DNA of 64,000 bases from Lysobacteraceae bacterium (GTDB taxonomy: Bacteria > Pseudomonadota > Gammaproteobacteria > Nitrococcales > AK92). The stretch's first letter is position 1, and each line of letters begins with the position of its first letter. The DNA lies in assembly GCA_012523465.1 (NCBI GenBank), contig JAAYIK010000005.1, positions 62,001 to 126,000 of the forward strand. Reading direction: 5' to 3'. Positions 19,718 through 29,284 of the stretch are shown here, one piece after another. The notes under the pieces were generated by a model. It was not told where the DNA came from. It saw only the letters and a list, made by a program, of their open reading frames with translations, and did no database searches. The position numbers were made by a program, and so were the translations under genes.

Positions 19718-21553
19718 TTACGGCCGGAACGGGAACAGCAGCGGTACCAGCGCCACCGTCATCGCCAGCACGATGACGGCGAACGGCACACCCACCCGCA
19801 CGAAATCGATGAAGCGATAATTGCCGGGGCCGATTACCAGCGTGTTCACCGGCGACGACACCGGCGTCATGAAGGACGCCGAGGCGGCCAGCGCCACCGT
19901 CATGGCGAACGGATACGGCGACAGCCCCATCTCCTCGGCCACCGCCAGCGCCACTGGCGCCATCAGCACGGCGGTGGCGGTGTTGGAGATAAACAGCCCC
20001 GCCACCGCGGTAAGCACGAACAATGCCGCCAGCATGGTACGCGGCCCGGCATCGCCCACCGCCCCCAGCAGTGCCTCGGCCGCCATCGACACGCCGCCGG
20101 TGGCCTGCAGAGCCAGCGAGAACGGCAGCATGCCGGCGATCAGCATCAGGCTCCTCCAGTGAATCACGCCATAGGCGCTGTCCATGTCGATGCAGCGGAA
20201 CAGCCCGAGCAACAGACAGGCGATCAGCGCCGCCAGCACGTTTGGCACGACGCCCGTGGTCATCAGCAGCACCATCAGGGCCAGCGCTGCCAGCGCATGC
20301 GGAGCCCGGCCAGGCGCTGCCAGCACCTGCTCCGACTCCACCGGCATGTTGAGCACGATGAGATCGCGGGTGCGACCCTGCAAGGCCCGTATCGCCCGCC
20401 ACGGCCCTGCCACCAGCAGGGTATCGCCCAGCCTGAGCCGCTCGTTTAGCACCGACTCCGGATAGGCGGTGCGGCCGCGCTTGAGGCCAATCACCGAGAG
20501 TCCGTAGGTGGTGCGAAAGCTTGCATCGACCACGGTCTTGCCGATCAGGCTGGACTCCGCCGGGATCATCAGCTCCGCCATGCCGATAGCTTGGGCATGG
20601 TCGGCAAAATAGCTGCGCGGCAGCGGCAGCCGCTGCAGACCGTTGTGCTCGCACAGCGCCTGCAGGTCGAAGGCCGGCTCGCGCACATCGAGCAGCAGCA
20701 CATCGCCTACCTCCAGCTCGGTCTGCGCGTTCGGCTCGACGAGCACAGTCGCGAAAGGCTGCCGCCGCTCGATGGCAATCACGTTGACCCCAGCGGAGGC
20801 GCGTAGGTCGCGCTGCGCCAGCCGCTTGCCCACCCAGGGCGAGCGCGGCGAAAGCCGCAGCCGGTGCTCGCGCTCGGCCAGCCGGTACTCGGCGATCCAG
20901 TCCGCCACCCGGGGCCGTCCCGCCTCGGCGGCTTCCGCCGCCGGCCGCCGCCCCAGCCAGCGCCGCGCCAGCAGCATGTAGCCAATGGCCAGCGCCAGGA
21001 TGGGCACGCCGAACGGGGTGAAGGCGAAAAAGGCGAAGCCTTCGTAGCCAGCTCGTTGCAGCTCGCTGTGGATGACCACGTTTGGAGGCGTGGCAATCAG
21101 CGTCATCATGCCGCTGATGAGGCCGGCCACGCTCAGCGGCATCATCAGCCGCCCCGGAGCCAGCCCGGCACCGTGGGCGATGCGCAGGGCGACGGGAATG
21201 AAGATCGCCACCACCCCGGTCGAGCTCATGAAGGAGCCGATGCCGGCCACCATCACCATCAGCAGCGCGATCAGGCGGGTCTCGCTGCGCCCCGCCTGGG
21301 CGATCAGCCAATCGCCTAGCCGCTGCGCCACCCCGGTCCGCACCAACGCCTCGCCGATCACGAACAGCGCGGCGATGAGCACAATGCTGGGATCACTGAA
21401 GCCCGCCAGGGCCTGCTCCACGGTGATGACGCCGGTGAGCGGCAGCAGCGTGAGCATGATGAGCGCAACCGCGTCCATCCGGGGGCGGTTGAGCGCGAAC
21501 AGCACGATGGTCACGCCCAGCAGGACCAGGACGATCAGCAATTCCGCGCTCAT
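19718..21553 (-). CDS. SLC13-family permease with two RCK_C (TrkA-C) domains
   Basis: A 611-residue inner-membrane carrier of the divalent anion:sodium symporter family. About five transmembrane segments come first (residues 1-190), then two soluble RCK_C/TrkA-C domains (about 210-290 and 297-380), then a second membrane half (about 405-610). The repeated motifs Ser-Ser-Thr-Gly in the first half and Ser-Asn-Thr-Ala-Thr-Ala in the second mark the anion/sodium hairpins. Members carry sulfate, dicarboxylates or related anions; this domain order is common in bacterial members annotated as sulfate permeases, but the substrate cannot be assigned. It converges on liuE with a nine-base gap. Confidence 0.88.
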   Translation of the reverse strand: MSAELLIVLVLLGVTIVLFALNRPRMDAVALIMLTLLPLTGVITVEQALAGFSDPSIVLIAALFVIGEALVRTGVAQRLGDWLIAQAGRSETRLIALLMVMVAGIGSFMSSTGVVAIFIPVALRIAHGAGLAPGRLMMPLSVAGLISGMMTLIATPPNVVIHSELQRAGYEGFAFFAFTPFGVPILALAIGYMLLARRWLGRRPAAEAAEAGRPRVADWIAEYRLAEREHRLRLSPRSPWVGKRLAQRDLRASAGVNVIAIERRQPFATVLVEPNAQTELEVGDVLLLDVREPAFDLQALCEHNGLQRLPLPRSYFADHAQAIGMAELMIPAESSLIGKTVVDASFRTTYGLSVIGLKRGRTAYPESVLNERLRLGDTLLVAGPWRAIRALQGRTRDLIVLNMPVESEQVLAAPGRAPHALAALALMVLLMTTGVVPNVLAALIACLLLGLFRCIDMDSAYGVIHWRSLMLIAGMLPFSLALQATGGVSMAAEALLGAVGDAGPRTMLAALFVLTAVAGLFISNTATAVLMAPVALAVAEEMGLSPYPFAMTVALAASASFMTPVSSPVNTLVIGPGNYRFIDFVRVGVPFAVIVLAMTVALVPLLFPFRP

Positions 21554-21574
21554 CGACAGCCCCCGGAGACGCCG

Positions 21575-21598
21575 CAGGGGCGCCTCGCGGCGCCCCTG
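21575..21598 (-). terminator. terminator-like hairpin after the secreted-protein gene
   Basis: A perfect 10-bp stem (21575-21584 with 21589-21598) with the four-base loop TCGC. It lies between the stop of the secreted-protein gene and the start of the SLC13 gene. There is no T-run, so termination strength is uncertain. Confidence 0.55.
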
Positions 21599-21617
21599 GT
21601 CTGGGCCAGCTTCGGCT

Positions 21618-22112
21618 TCAGTAGACCCTGCTCTGCTGGAATATCGCCACGCAACCGTTGCCGACCGGCTTGAGGATCATCGTGATGCCGCCCTCGTTCT
21701 GGGTGAAGAACAGATCCAGCGTCTTGGCCTGGAGCTTGAAGGCCGGCATCTGGGCAGCCTGCTCGGCGCAGCTGTCGGTGGTCGTCAGCAGGACGGTGGA
21801 GGTGGCCAGACAGACATCGCCGCGGCGGCGGAATTCGGCTTCCAGAAAGATGGAGTCGCCGACATCGCCATAGGCGGCGGTGATCTTCAGCATGTCGTCC
21901 TCGAAGCCCGGGAAGGTTTCGGTGATCACGCGCATATCCGATCCGCCCGCCAGGCTGAAGGTCTCGCGCACCGCCTCGTCGCAGTGGGTGAAGCCCCGCT
22001 TGTGGGCCATGTTCACCACGAACTCGACGAAGTCTGGATCCGAACCCTGCACCGTCGCCGACAGCACACTGAGCAGGCCCGCGCAGGCAAGGGAAGCGAT
22101 TTTCTTGGACAT
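21618..22112 (-). CDS. secreted protein of unknown function
   Basis: A 164-residue protein with an N-terminal signal peptide (Lys-Lys, then a hydrophobic run, cleavage near residue 24). The mature protein has four cysteines, probably disulfide-bonded, and alternating short beta and polar stretches. It lacks motifs I can name. A longer frame starts at 22202 but would bury the signal peptide; the ATG at 22112 has a GAGG ribosome binding site five bases ahead. It lies between the recA terminator and the SLC13 gene, with no obvious functional link to either. Confidence 0.7.
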   Translation of the reverse strand: MSKKIASLACAGLLSVLSATVQGSDPDFVEFVVNMAHKRGFTHCDEAVRETFSLAGGSDMRVITETFPGFEDDMLKITAAYGDVGDSIFLEAEFRRRGDVCLATSTVLLTTTDSCAEQAAQMPAFKLQAKTLDLFFTQNEGGITMILKPVGNGCVAIFQQSRVY

Positions 22113-22264
22113 GGTTGCCTCGGTTGTTGTTGAGAGCGGATCGGCGAACCGGTTTCCGCCGCGTTTGGAATCAGCGCCCGCCGTCGGCGGGCGCAACATC
22201 ATAACGCCATGTCTTGGCGCCCGTCATGCCTTGCCTGCAGGACGCGCGGGCCGGCACCGGGCGT

Positions 22265-22298
22265 AAAAAAGCCGCGCCGGCAGTCGAGCCGGCGCGGC
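22265..22298 (-). terminator. rho-independent terminator of recA
   Basis: An 11-bp perfect GC-rich stem (22271-22281 with 22288-22298) and a six-base loop. On the minus strand it is followed by six T residues (the A-run 22265-22270). It lies 23 bases after the recA stop. Confidence 0.93.
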
Positions 22299-22320
22299 CG
22301 ATGGCAACGGTCGCCGTCGC

Positions 22321-23364
<1,044 letters not shown>

Positions 23365-23437
23365 TCGATTCCTCTATACGCGCTATGCGTGTTCGTGCCC
23401 TGCAGGATAGCGCAGGTGACACTCATGGGTTGGAAGA

Positions 23438-24004
23438 TTATTCCACAGTTGCGCCCGCCCCTCCTACAGCAGGCCCAACCTCCGTTCGCAACGGCCAGCG
23501 CTGCCTCACCAAATACTGCGACCCTTCTGGCCGCAGCACCGACTCTGCCAAGCAGAAATCGGTCACCGTCCAATGAATCGGGTCGATCGGGCGGGGCGCA
23601 ATCGTCGCCGCATCCCGCGCCAGGGTCACATGCGGACGGTAGCGCCGCGACTCCAGCGCCAATCCAACTTTCTGCGCCGCCGCCTTCAGCTGCCGGTGCA
23701 GGCTCAGGAGCGCTGGCGGCGCCTCGTCCAGGCCCAGCCAGGCGACCCGCGAGCGGGACCAGTAATCCAGACGCACCAGCCGCAACTCGAAGGGCGGCAC
23801 GATCACCGTGGCGGCCGCCTCCCTCAGCCGCCGGCTCTGCTCGACGTCGACCGAGCCCAGAAACAGCAGCGTAAGATGCAAGTTTTCCTCCGCGACCGAC
23901 CGGCCGACCGCAGGCCGCTGCGCGGCGATCCGACCCCGCACCGCGGCATCCGGCCACAACGCGAAAAAAAGCCGCGCCTTGCGGCGCTCCCATCCTTCCA
24001 TCAT
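23438..24004 (-). CDS. thpR: RNA 2',3'-cyclic phosphodiesterase (LigT/ThpR)
   Basis: A 188-residue 2H phosphoesterase. The two catalytic motifs are His-Leu-Thr-Leu (H43) and His-Val-Thr-Leu (H125), spaced as in LigT/ThpR. The enzyme hydrolyses 2',3'-cyclic phosphate ends of RNA and was first described as a 2'-5' RNA ligase. GAGGCGGC precedes the start; a second ATG follows at once. It lies 73 bases upstream of recA and 84 bases downstream of pncC on the same strand, so the three may share transcripts, although both gaps are long enough for promoters. A role beside recA is not established. Confidence 0.9.
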   Translation of the reverse strand: MMEGWERRKARLFFALWPDAAVRGRIAAQRPAVGRSVAEENLHLTLLFLGSVDVEQSRRLREAAATVIVPPFELRLVRLDYWSRSRVAWLGLDEAPPALLSLHRQLKAAAQKVGLALESRRYRPHVTLARDAATIAPRPIDPIHWTVTDFCLAESVLRPEGSQYLVRQRWPLRTEVGPAVGGAGATVE

Positions 24005-24088
24005 GCCGCCTCGTCTGTCGCGGGAGGCACTCTTGACAAAGACCCCTGTAGCTCCCGAAAGTTCCCCTGAAAAGATATAAATTTTCTC

Positions 24089-24625
24089 TTAAAATTCCTG
24101 TGCTTGCAATGACCTGACGAAGCCAGGCAGCAGCGCCCGGAGACGCTCCAGGGCATGTGCCACGGTCTGCCGCCGCACCGCCTCGCGATCGCCTGGGAAG
24201 CGCACGGTCTCGACCACCGTTTCGCTGCCGCGAGCGCTCCAGGCGAAGCAGACGGTGCCCACCGGCTTGTCGGCGCTGCCGCCACCCGGCCCGGCGATAC
24301 CGCTGACGGCCACTGCCACCTCGGCTGTCGAGCGTCGCAGGGCGCCTTCGGCCATCTGCCGGACCACCGGCTCGCTGACCGCGCCGAACTCGGCCAACGT
24401 CTCTGCCGCGACACCGAGTTCATCCTGCTTGGCGGCGTTGGAATACGTGACGAAGCCGCGGTCGAACCAGGCCGAGCTGCCGGCGATGTCGGTCACGGCC
24501 TTGGCGATCCAGCCGCCGGTGCACGACTCGGCCAGGGCAAGCCGCAGCCCGACCAAGCCGAGGCACTGGCCGACCTCGGCCGCCAGCGCCGTCAGCGCGG
24601 CATCATCTATCTGTACGCGTTTCAT
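24089..24625 (-). CDS. pncC: nicotinamide-nucleotide amidohydrolase (CinA C-terminal domain)
   Basis: A 178-residue stand-alone CinA C-terminal domain. PncC deamidates NMN to nicotinic acid mononucleotide, salvaging the pyridine product of NAD-dependent DNA ligase. The signatures are Ala-Glu-Ser-Cys-Thr-Gly-Gly (residues 30-36) and Gly-Ile-Ala-Gly-Pro-Gly-Gly-Gly (near 107). The N-terminal CinA domain is absent, as in many gammaproteobacteria. It is divergent from mutS with a 54-base gap and is followed on its strand by thpR and recA. Confidence 0.93.
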   Translation of the reverse strand: MKRVQIDDAALTALAAEVGQCLGLVGLRLALAESCTGGWIAKAVTDIAGSSAWFDRGFVTYSNAAKQDELGVAAETLAEFGAVSEPVVRQMAEGALRRSTAEVAVAVSGIAGPGGGSADKPVGTVCFAWSARGSETVVETVRFPGDREAVRRQTVAHALERLRALLPGFVRSLQAQEF

Positions 24626-24679
24626 CGTCCCTCACACGCTAGAATAGGCGACCTTCGCCAACCCAAAAATTCGAGACCT

Positions 24680-27244
24680 ATGTCAGCACCACAAGCAGAT
24701 CTCAGCCAGCACACACCGATGATGCAGCAATATTTGCGCATCAAGGCCGAGCATCCCGACGTGCTGCTGTTCTATCGCATGGGCGATTTCTACGAGCTGT
24801 TTTACGACGACGCCAAGCGCGCCGCCAAGCTGCTCGACATCACCCTCACCAACCGCGGGCAGTCGGCGGGCCAGCCCATACCCATGGCTGGCGTCCCCTT
24901 CCATGCGGTCGAAAGCTATCTGGCCAAGCTGGTGCGCATGGGCGAATCGGTGGCGATCTGCGAGCAAATCGGCGACCCGGCCGCCAGCAGGGGCCCGGTC
25001 GAGCGCAAGGTGGTGCGCATCGTCACCCCCGGCACGCTGACCGACGAGGCGCTGCTGGACGAGCGGCGCAGCAACCTGCTGGTGGCCATCAGCGGGGCCG
25101 GGCAGCGCTACGGCCTAGCCTCGCTGGAACTCTCCAGCGGCCGCTTCGGCATCAGCGAGCTGGACGGCGTGGATGCCCTGCTTGCGGAGATCGAGCGGCT
25201 GCAGCCGGCGGAGATTCTGGTTAGCGACGATAGCAAGCTGCCGCCGGAGCTGAAACAGCGCACCGGCCTCACCCGCCGGCCGCCCTGGCACTTTGAGACC
25301 GACGCCTGCGAGCGCCTGCTCTGCCGCCACTTCGGCACCCGCGACCTAAGCGGCTTCGGCTGCGCCGAGATGAAGCTGACCATCCAGGCCGCCGGCAGCT
25401 TGTTGCAGTACGCCCTGGAGACCCAGCGCTCCGAGCTACCGCACATCCGCGGCATCAGCATCGAGCATCGGGACCAGGCCATCGCCATCGACGCCGCCAG
25501 CCGCCGCAACCTGGAAATCGAGGTCAATCTCAGCGGCGGCAGCGAGCATACCCTGGCCTGGGTGCTGGACACCGCCCGCACGCCCATGGGCAGCCGCTTG
25601 CTGCGGCGCTGGCTGAACCGGCCGCTGCGCGATCGTGCCGAGATCAACGCCCGCCTCGATGCCGTCACCCTGCTGCTGGAAACCCAGGCCTACCACGGCC
25701 TGCGCGATTGCCTGCACGGCATGGGCGACGTCGAGCGCATCCTGGCCCGCGTGGCGCTGCGCTCGGCCCGCCCGCGCGATCTGGTGGCCCTGCGTGAGGC
25801 GCTAGGTCGCCTACCGGAGCTGCAGCGCCAGCTGGCCGAGCTGGACACAGGGTTGCTGCGCCAGCTTGCTGCCGACATCGGTCAGCACCCTGAGACGCAC
25901 GCTCTGCTCCAGCGCGCCCTGGTGGACAACCCGCCCATGCTGGTGCGCGACGGCGGCGTCATCGCTGAGGGCTTCGACGCCGAGCTGGACGAGCTGCGCA
26001 CGCTGGCCAGCGACGCCGGCGACTTCCTGCTCAAGCTGGAGCAGCAAGAGCGGGAGCTCTCCGGCATCCCCACCCTCAAGGTGGGCTACAACCGCGTCCA
26101 CGGCTACTACATCGAGGTCACCAAGGCGCAGGCCAAGCACGCCCCGCAGCACTGGATACGCCGCCAGACCCTGAAAGGAACCGAGCGCTACATCACGCCG
26201 GAGCTCAAGGCCTTCGAGGACAAGGTGCTGAGCGCCCGGGAGCGTTCGCTGGCGCGGGAGCGCGAGCTGTACGAGCAGCTGCTGGACACCCTCAATGAGC
26301 AGCTGGGCCCGCTGCAGTTGTGCGCCCAGGCCCTGGCCGTGCTGGACGTGCTCGCCACCTTCGCCGAGCGCGCCGAGGCGCTGAACTACCAGCGCCCCGA
26401 GCTCACCGACGAACCCGGCCTGAGCATCCGCGGCGGGCGCCATCCGGTGGTCGAGCGGGTACTGGAGACGCCCTTCGTGCCCAACGACGTGGAGCTGACC
26501 GACAGCACCCGCATGCTCATCATCACCGGCCCCAACATGGGCGGTAAGTCCACCTTTATGCGCCAGACCGCGCTGATCACCCTGCTGGCTCACGTTGGCA
26601 GCTATGTGCCGGCAGACTCCGCCCGCATCGGGCCCATCGACCGTATCTTCACCCGCATCGGTGCCTCCGACGACCTCGCCGGGGGGCGCTCCACCTTCAT
26701 GGTGGAGATGACGGAAACCGCCAACATCCTCAACAACGCCACCCGCAACAGCCTGGTCCTGCTAGACGAGATCGGCCGCGGCACCAGCACCTTCGACGGT
26801 CTGGCCCTGGCGTGGGCCACCGCCGCCCACCTGGCCGGCAAGCTGGAGGCCTTCACCCTGTTCGCCACCCACTACTTCGAGCTGACCAGCCTGCCGGACG
26901 AATTTCCCAGTATTAGCAACGTTCATTTGGACGCGGTGGAACATGACGATAAAATCGTCTTCTTGTACGCACTCAAGGCCGGGCCGGCCAGCCGCAGCTA
27001 TGGCCTTCAGGTCGCGGCCCTCGCCGGCGTCCCGGACACTGTGATCCAGGCCGCGCGCCGCAAGCTGTCCGAGCTGGAGCGCAGCAGCACGAACAGCCGC
27101 CAGCAAGCAGATCAGCTGCCCCTCTTCGTCGACAGCGAGCCCGATCCCGCGCTGGATTATCTGGACACGCTGGACCCGGATTCGCTGAGCCCGCGCCAAG
27201 CGCTAGACGCCCTCTACGAGCTGAAGCGCCTGCGCAGCGGTTGA
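24680..27244 (+). CDS. mutS: DNA mismatch repair protein MutS
   Basis: An 854-residue MutS, which recognises mismatches and starts methyl-directed or MutL-led repair. The mismatch-reading Phe-Tyr-Glu of domain I lies in Gly-Asp-Phe-Tyr-Glu-Leu-Phe near residue 38. The Walker A motif Gly-Pro-Asn-Met-Gly-Gly-Lys-Ser begins at G617 and is followed by Asp-Glu-Ile-Gly-Arg-Gly-Thr-Ser (Walker B/signature) near 693 and a Thr-His-Tyr switch near 730. The open frame continues 525 bases upstream, antisense to pncC; the ATG at 24680 gives the family N-terminus. fdxA follows after 62 bases, as in pseudomonads. Confidence 0.98.
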   Translation: MSAPQADLSQHTPMMQQYLRIKAEHPDVLLFYRMGDFYELFYDDAKRAAKLLDITLTNRGQSAGQPIPMAGVPFHAVESYLAKLVRMGESVAICEQIGDPAASRGPVERKVVRIVTPGTLTDEALLDERRSNLLVAISGAGQRYGLASLELSSGRFGISELDGVDALLAEIERLQPAEILVSDDSKLPPELKQRTGLTRRPPWHFETDACERLLCRHFGTRDLSGFGCAEMKLTIQAAGSLLQYALETQRSELPHIRGISIEHRDQAIAIDAASRRNLEIEVNLSGGSEHTLAWVLDTARTPMGSRLLRRWLNRPLRDRAEINARLDAVTLLLETQAYHGLRDCLHGMGDVERILARVALRSARPRDLVALREALGRLPELQRQLAELDTGLLRQLAADIGQHPETHALLQRALVDNPPMLVRDGGVIAEGFDAELDELRTLASDAGDFLLKLEQQERELSGIPTLKVGYNRVHGYYIEVTKAQAKHAPQHWIRRQTLKGTERYITPELKAFEDKVLSARERSLARERELYEQLLDTLNEQLGPLQLCAQALAVLDVLATFAERAEALNYQRPELTDEPGLSIRGGRHPVVERVLETPFVPNDVELTDSTRMLIITGPNMGGKSTFMRQTALITLLAHVGSYVPADSARIGPIDRIFTRIGASDDLAGGRSTFMVEMTETANILNNATRNSLVLLDEIGRGTSTFDGLALAWATAAHLAGKLEAFTLFATHYFELTSLPDEFPSISNVHLDAVEHDDKIVFLYALKAGPASRSYGLQVAALAGVPDTVIQAARRKLSELERSSTNSRQQADQLPLFVDSEPDPALDYLDTLDPDSLSPRQALDALYELKRLRSG

Positions 27245-27306
27245 TCGCCGGCTTCCCGGCGACTAGGATTAGCGCCCCTCTGGGCGTCTGCAATCGGAGT
27301 AGTTAA

Positions 27307-27951
27307 ATGACCTTTGTCGTCACCGAAAACTGCATAAAATGCAAATACACCGACTGTGTCGAGGTGTGCCCGGTTGACTGCTTTCATGAAGGTCCGAATT
27401 TTCTGGTCATCGACCCGGACGAGTGCATAGACTGCACGCTCTGCGAGCCGGAATGCCCAGCGGAAGCGATTTACGCTGAAGACGACCTTCCCGAGGACCA
27501 GATGCACTTCCTTGAGCTCAATGCCGAGCTCTCCAAGATCTGGCCCGTGATCACCGCGCGGAAGGATCCGCCCCCCGCCGCCGCGGAATGGGACGGCAAG
27601 CCGGACAAGCTCAAGTACCTGGAACGCTACGCCGCCTCGTCAGCGCGGCTCCGGCGCCTCGGCGCCGAGGTGTCACGGACGGGCCGCTGCAGCCCACCCC
27701 GGCCTGCCGCTGCCTTTATGCCTCCACCGCGTAGCGCTGCGCCATACGAACGGCGATGGCGGCCATCTCGTCGCGCAGCGAGGGCGGCCCCAGCACTTCG
27801 ACCTGGTCGCCGAAGCCAAGCAGCTACCAGCGCAGCTGCTGGGTATCGGCCACGGTGGCCTGCAAGCGCAGCCGGCCGTCTGCGTGCTGGGTCAGCTTCT
27901 GGTTGGCGCTCAGCGGCGTCTCCTGCAAATGCTGTCCGGCGCTCGGCGTGA
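27307..27951 (+). CDS. fdxA: 7Fe-8S ferredoxin FdxA with lost stop codon and 107-residue run-on tail
   Basis: The first 107 residues are a typical FdxA: C9, C17 and C50 for the 3Fe cluster, C21, C40, C43 and C46 for the 4Fe cluster, and an ending Lys-Leu-Lys-Tyr-Leu-Glu-Arg where the family normally stops. Here the next codon is TAC (27628-27630), one base from TAG, and the frame runs on to 27951. The extra 107 residues are rich in Arg, Pro, Ser and Ala, have no domain character and lie antisense to the decayed WYL gene. The encoded product is 214 residues. Either a stop-loss mutation has extended the protein, or the base is an assembly error. The core ferredoxin should still fold as a low-potential electron carrier. 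Confidence 0.9.
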   Translation: MTFVVTENCIKCKYTDCVEVCPVDCFHEGPNFLVIDPDECIDCTLCEPECPAEAIYAEDDLPEDQMHFLELNAELSKIWPVITARKDPPPAAAEWDGKPDKLKYLERYAASSARLRRLGAEVSRTGRCSPPRPAAAFMPPPRSAAPYERRWRPSRRAARAAPALRPGRRSQAATSAAAGYRPRWPASAAGRLRAGSASGWRSAASPANAVRRSA

Positions 27952-28712
27952 ACAGCACGTTCAGGGCGATCTCCCCGCCAGCCGGATAATCGAAGTGGTG
28001 CGCCTGGATGTAGGCCGCCAGGCTGAAGCCGTCGGGCCGCTTGGCCGGCTCGTCCAGCAGATCCACTTCCAACATGCGGTGCAGCACCAGCTGCAACACG
28101 TCGTCGTAGTCGAACAGGGTGCAGACCAGGTAGATCACTTGCCCGCCGCAGCACCAGTCCCAGCGGATGGACGAGGTACTCCTTCTCCTCGCCGGACTTG
28201 GTGCGGTAGCGTGCCCGGAACTGCCTCTCCTCCAACACGGCTGTGTAGACGGCCTCCACGATCTCTTCGGGAATGCTGGGCTCCAGCAGACGCTGCCCGC
28301 GGGGGATGACACACACCTTCTCCGCCCAGCCGTGCAGCGGCCCCTTGACCTTGTCCAGCACCTCCCTGGCGCGAACGAAGTGCGGCTCCAGATGCCGCAG
28401 CGTTGAGCGCGGCATGAGCCGCTCCAGATACTGCTCGACTAGCTTGAAGCTCAGCGCCGTGGCCGGGTCCATACCCGGAATGTCCATCACCCGCGCCACC
28501 GAACTCCAGCGCCAGCCGTAGGGCTTGGAGTCCTTGCGCGAATCCAGCGGAAATAGCAGCTCCAGCTCTGCCAAATCCCGCTCCACGGTACGCTTATTGA
28601 CCTCGAATCCCTGTTCCGTAAGTCGCTCGTGCAGCTCGGCAGTGCTGCGGTAGGAATGGCGCGGAATCAACTGCAACAGCGCCCATTGACGCAACAGCGT
28701 AGAACGCGACAT
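27716..28712 (-). pseudogene. WYL-domain transcriptional regulator, disrupted
   Basis: The N-terminal two thirds read as a DeoR-like helix-turn-helix (Thr-Ala-Glu-Leu-His-Glu-Arg and Lys-Arg-Thr-Val-Glu-Arg-Asp-Leu near residues 23-48) followed by a WYL domain. Near 28141-28152 a one-base deletion shifts the frame. The correct sequence (Val-Ile-Tyr-Leu-Val-Cys-Thr-Leu-Phe-Asp-Tyr) resumes in another frame and is cut by a TAG at 27824-27826, where relatives would carry Trp. It then continues in that frame to a TAA at 27716-27718. Two independent lesions make it a pseudogene unless both are sequencing errors. WYL regulators respond to nucleic acids or DNA damage in several systems. Its 3' end underlies the fdxA run-on. 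Confidence 0.85.
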
Positions 28713-28848
28713 GGCCTTACCTTGATTCTTGCTATTTGGGCCTGATGAAACCTTTTTGCCGCCGGGGAAGCAAGAGGGACAATCCTGGCCAAATCCGGCA
28801 GCCGAAACCGGTTCGGGTGTGTTATGTTTGTCGAGGAAGGAAGGTCAA

Positions 28849-29205
28849 ATGAGTCTTTTGCTGTCCTGGCTGATCCTGTCTTTTGCGGTCTGGCTCACCG
28901 CGACGATACTGCCTGGCTTTCACGTCAAAAGCTTCGGCAGCGCCATACTGGTTGCTGCGCTCTTCGGCATCCTCAATTTCCTGCTCGGCTGGCTGCTGTT
29001 CGCCATTTTCACCGTCGCTACGCTGGGCCTAGCCTGGCTGCTGGCCTTCATCACCCGGCTGATCATCGACGCCATCGTGCTCAAGATCACCGACGGCTTG
29101 ACCGACCATTTGACCATCGACGGCTTCGGCTGGGCGCTGGGCGGCGCGCTGATGATGTCCCTGATCGGCACGCTCGGCGAGCGACTGCTGTATTCGCTGC
29201 TGTGA
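28849..29205 (+). CDS. phage-holin-family-IV-like membrane protein
   Basis: A 118-residue integral membrane protein with three to four hydrophobic helices (about 3-20, 28-45, 50-75 and 95-115) and no soluble domain. It fits the family listed as 'phage holin family IV / Mycobacterium 4-TMS holin' (PF04020), which is widespread on chromosomes and not tied to phage. Function is unknown. AAGGAAGG lies just ahead of the ATG at 28849; an upstream in-frame start at 28729 lacks such a site. The FtsH-type protease follows 79 bases later on the same strand, so both may share a transcript. Confidence 0.8.
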   Translation: MSLLLSWLILSFAVWLTATILPGFHVKSFGSAILVAALFGILNFLLGWLLFAIFTVATLGLAWLLAFITRLIIDAIVLKITDGLTDHLTIDGFGWALGGALMMSLIGTLGERLLYSLL

Positions 29206-29284
29206 GCTGGGCGCAGGCAGCCGCGCGCTGCACCGCTCTCGGCTCCGCGCCTGGTCGGCGGCAATGGCAGTCTTTGGAGTCACC

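Noticed and set aside
19356-21311. 651-codon minus-strand frame
   Set aside because: A shadow of the SLC13 gene in another frame; Ala/Gly/Arg-rich with no motifs.
24155-24679. Long N-terminal extension of mutS
   Set aside because: It is antisense to pncC and unrelated to MutS; the family start is at 24680.
28849-29205. Prophage remnant, from the holin-type protein
   Set aside because: This family is common on chromosomes. No integrase, endolysin, portal or tail gene is nearby.
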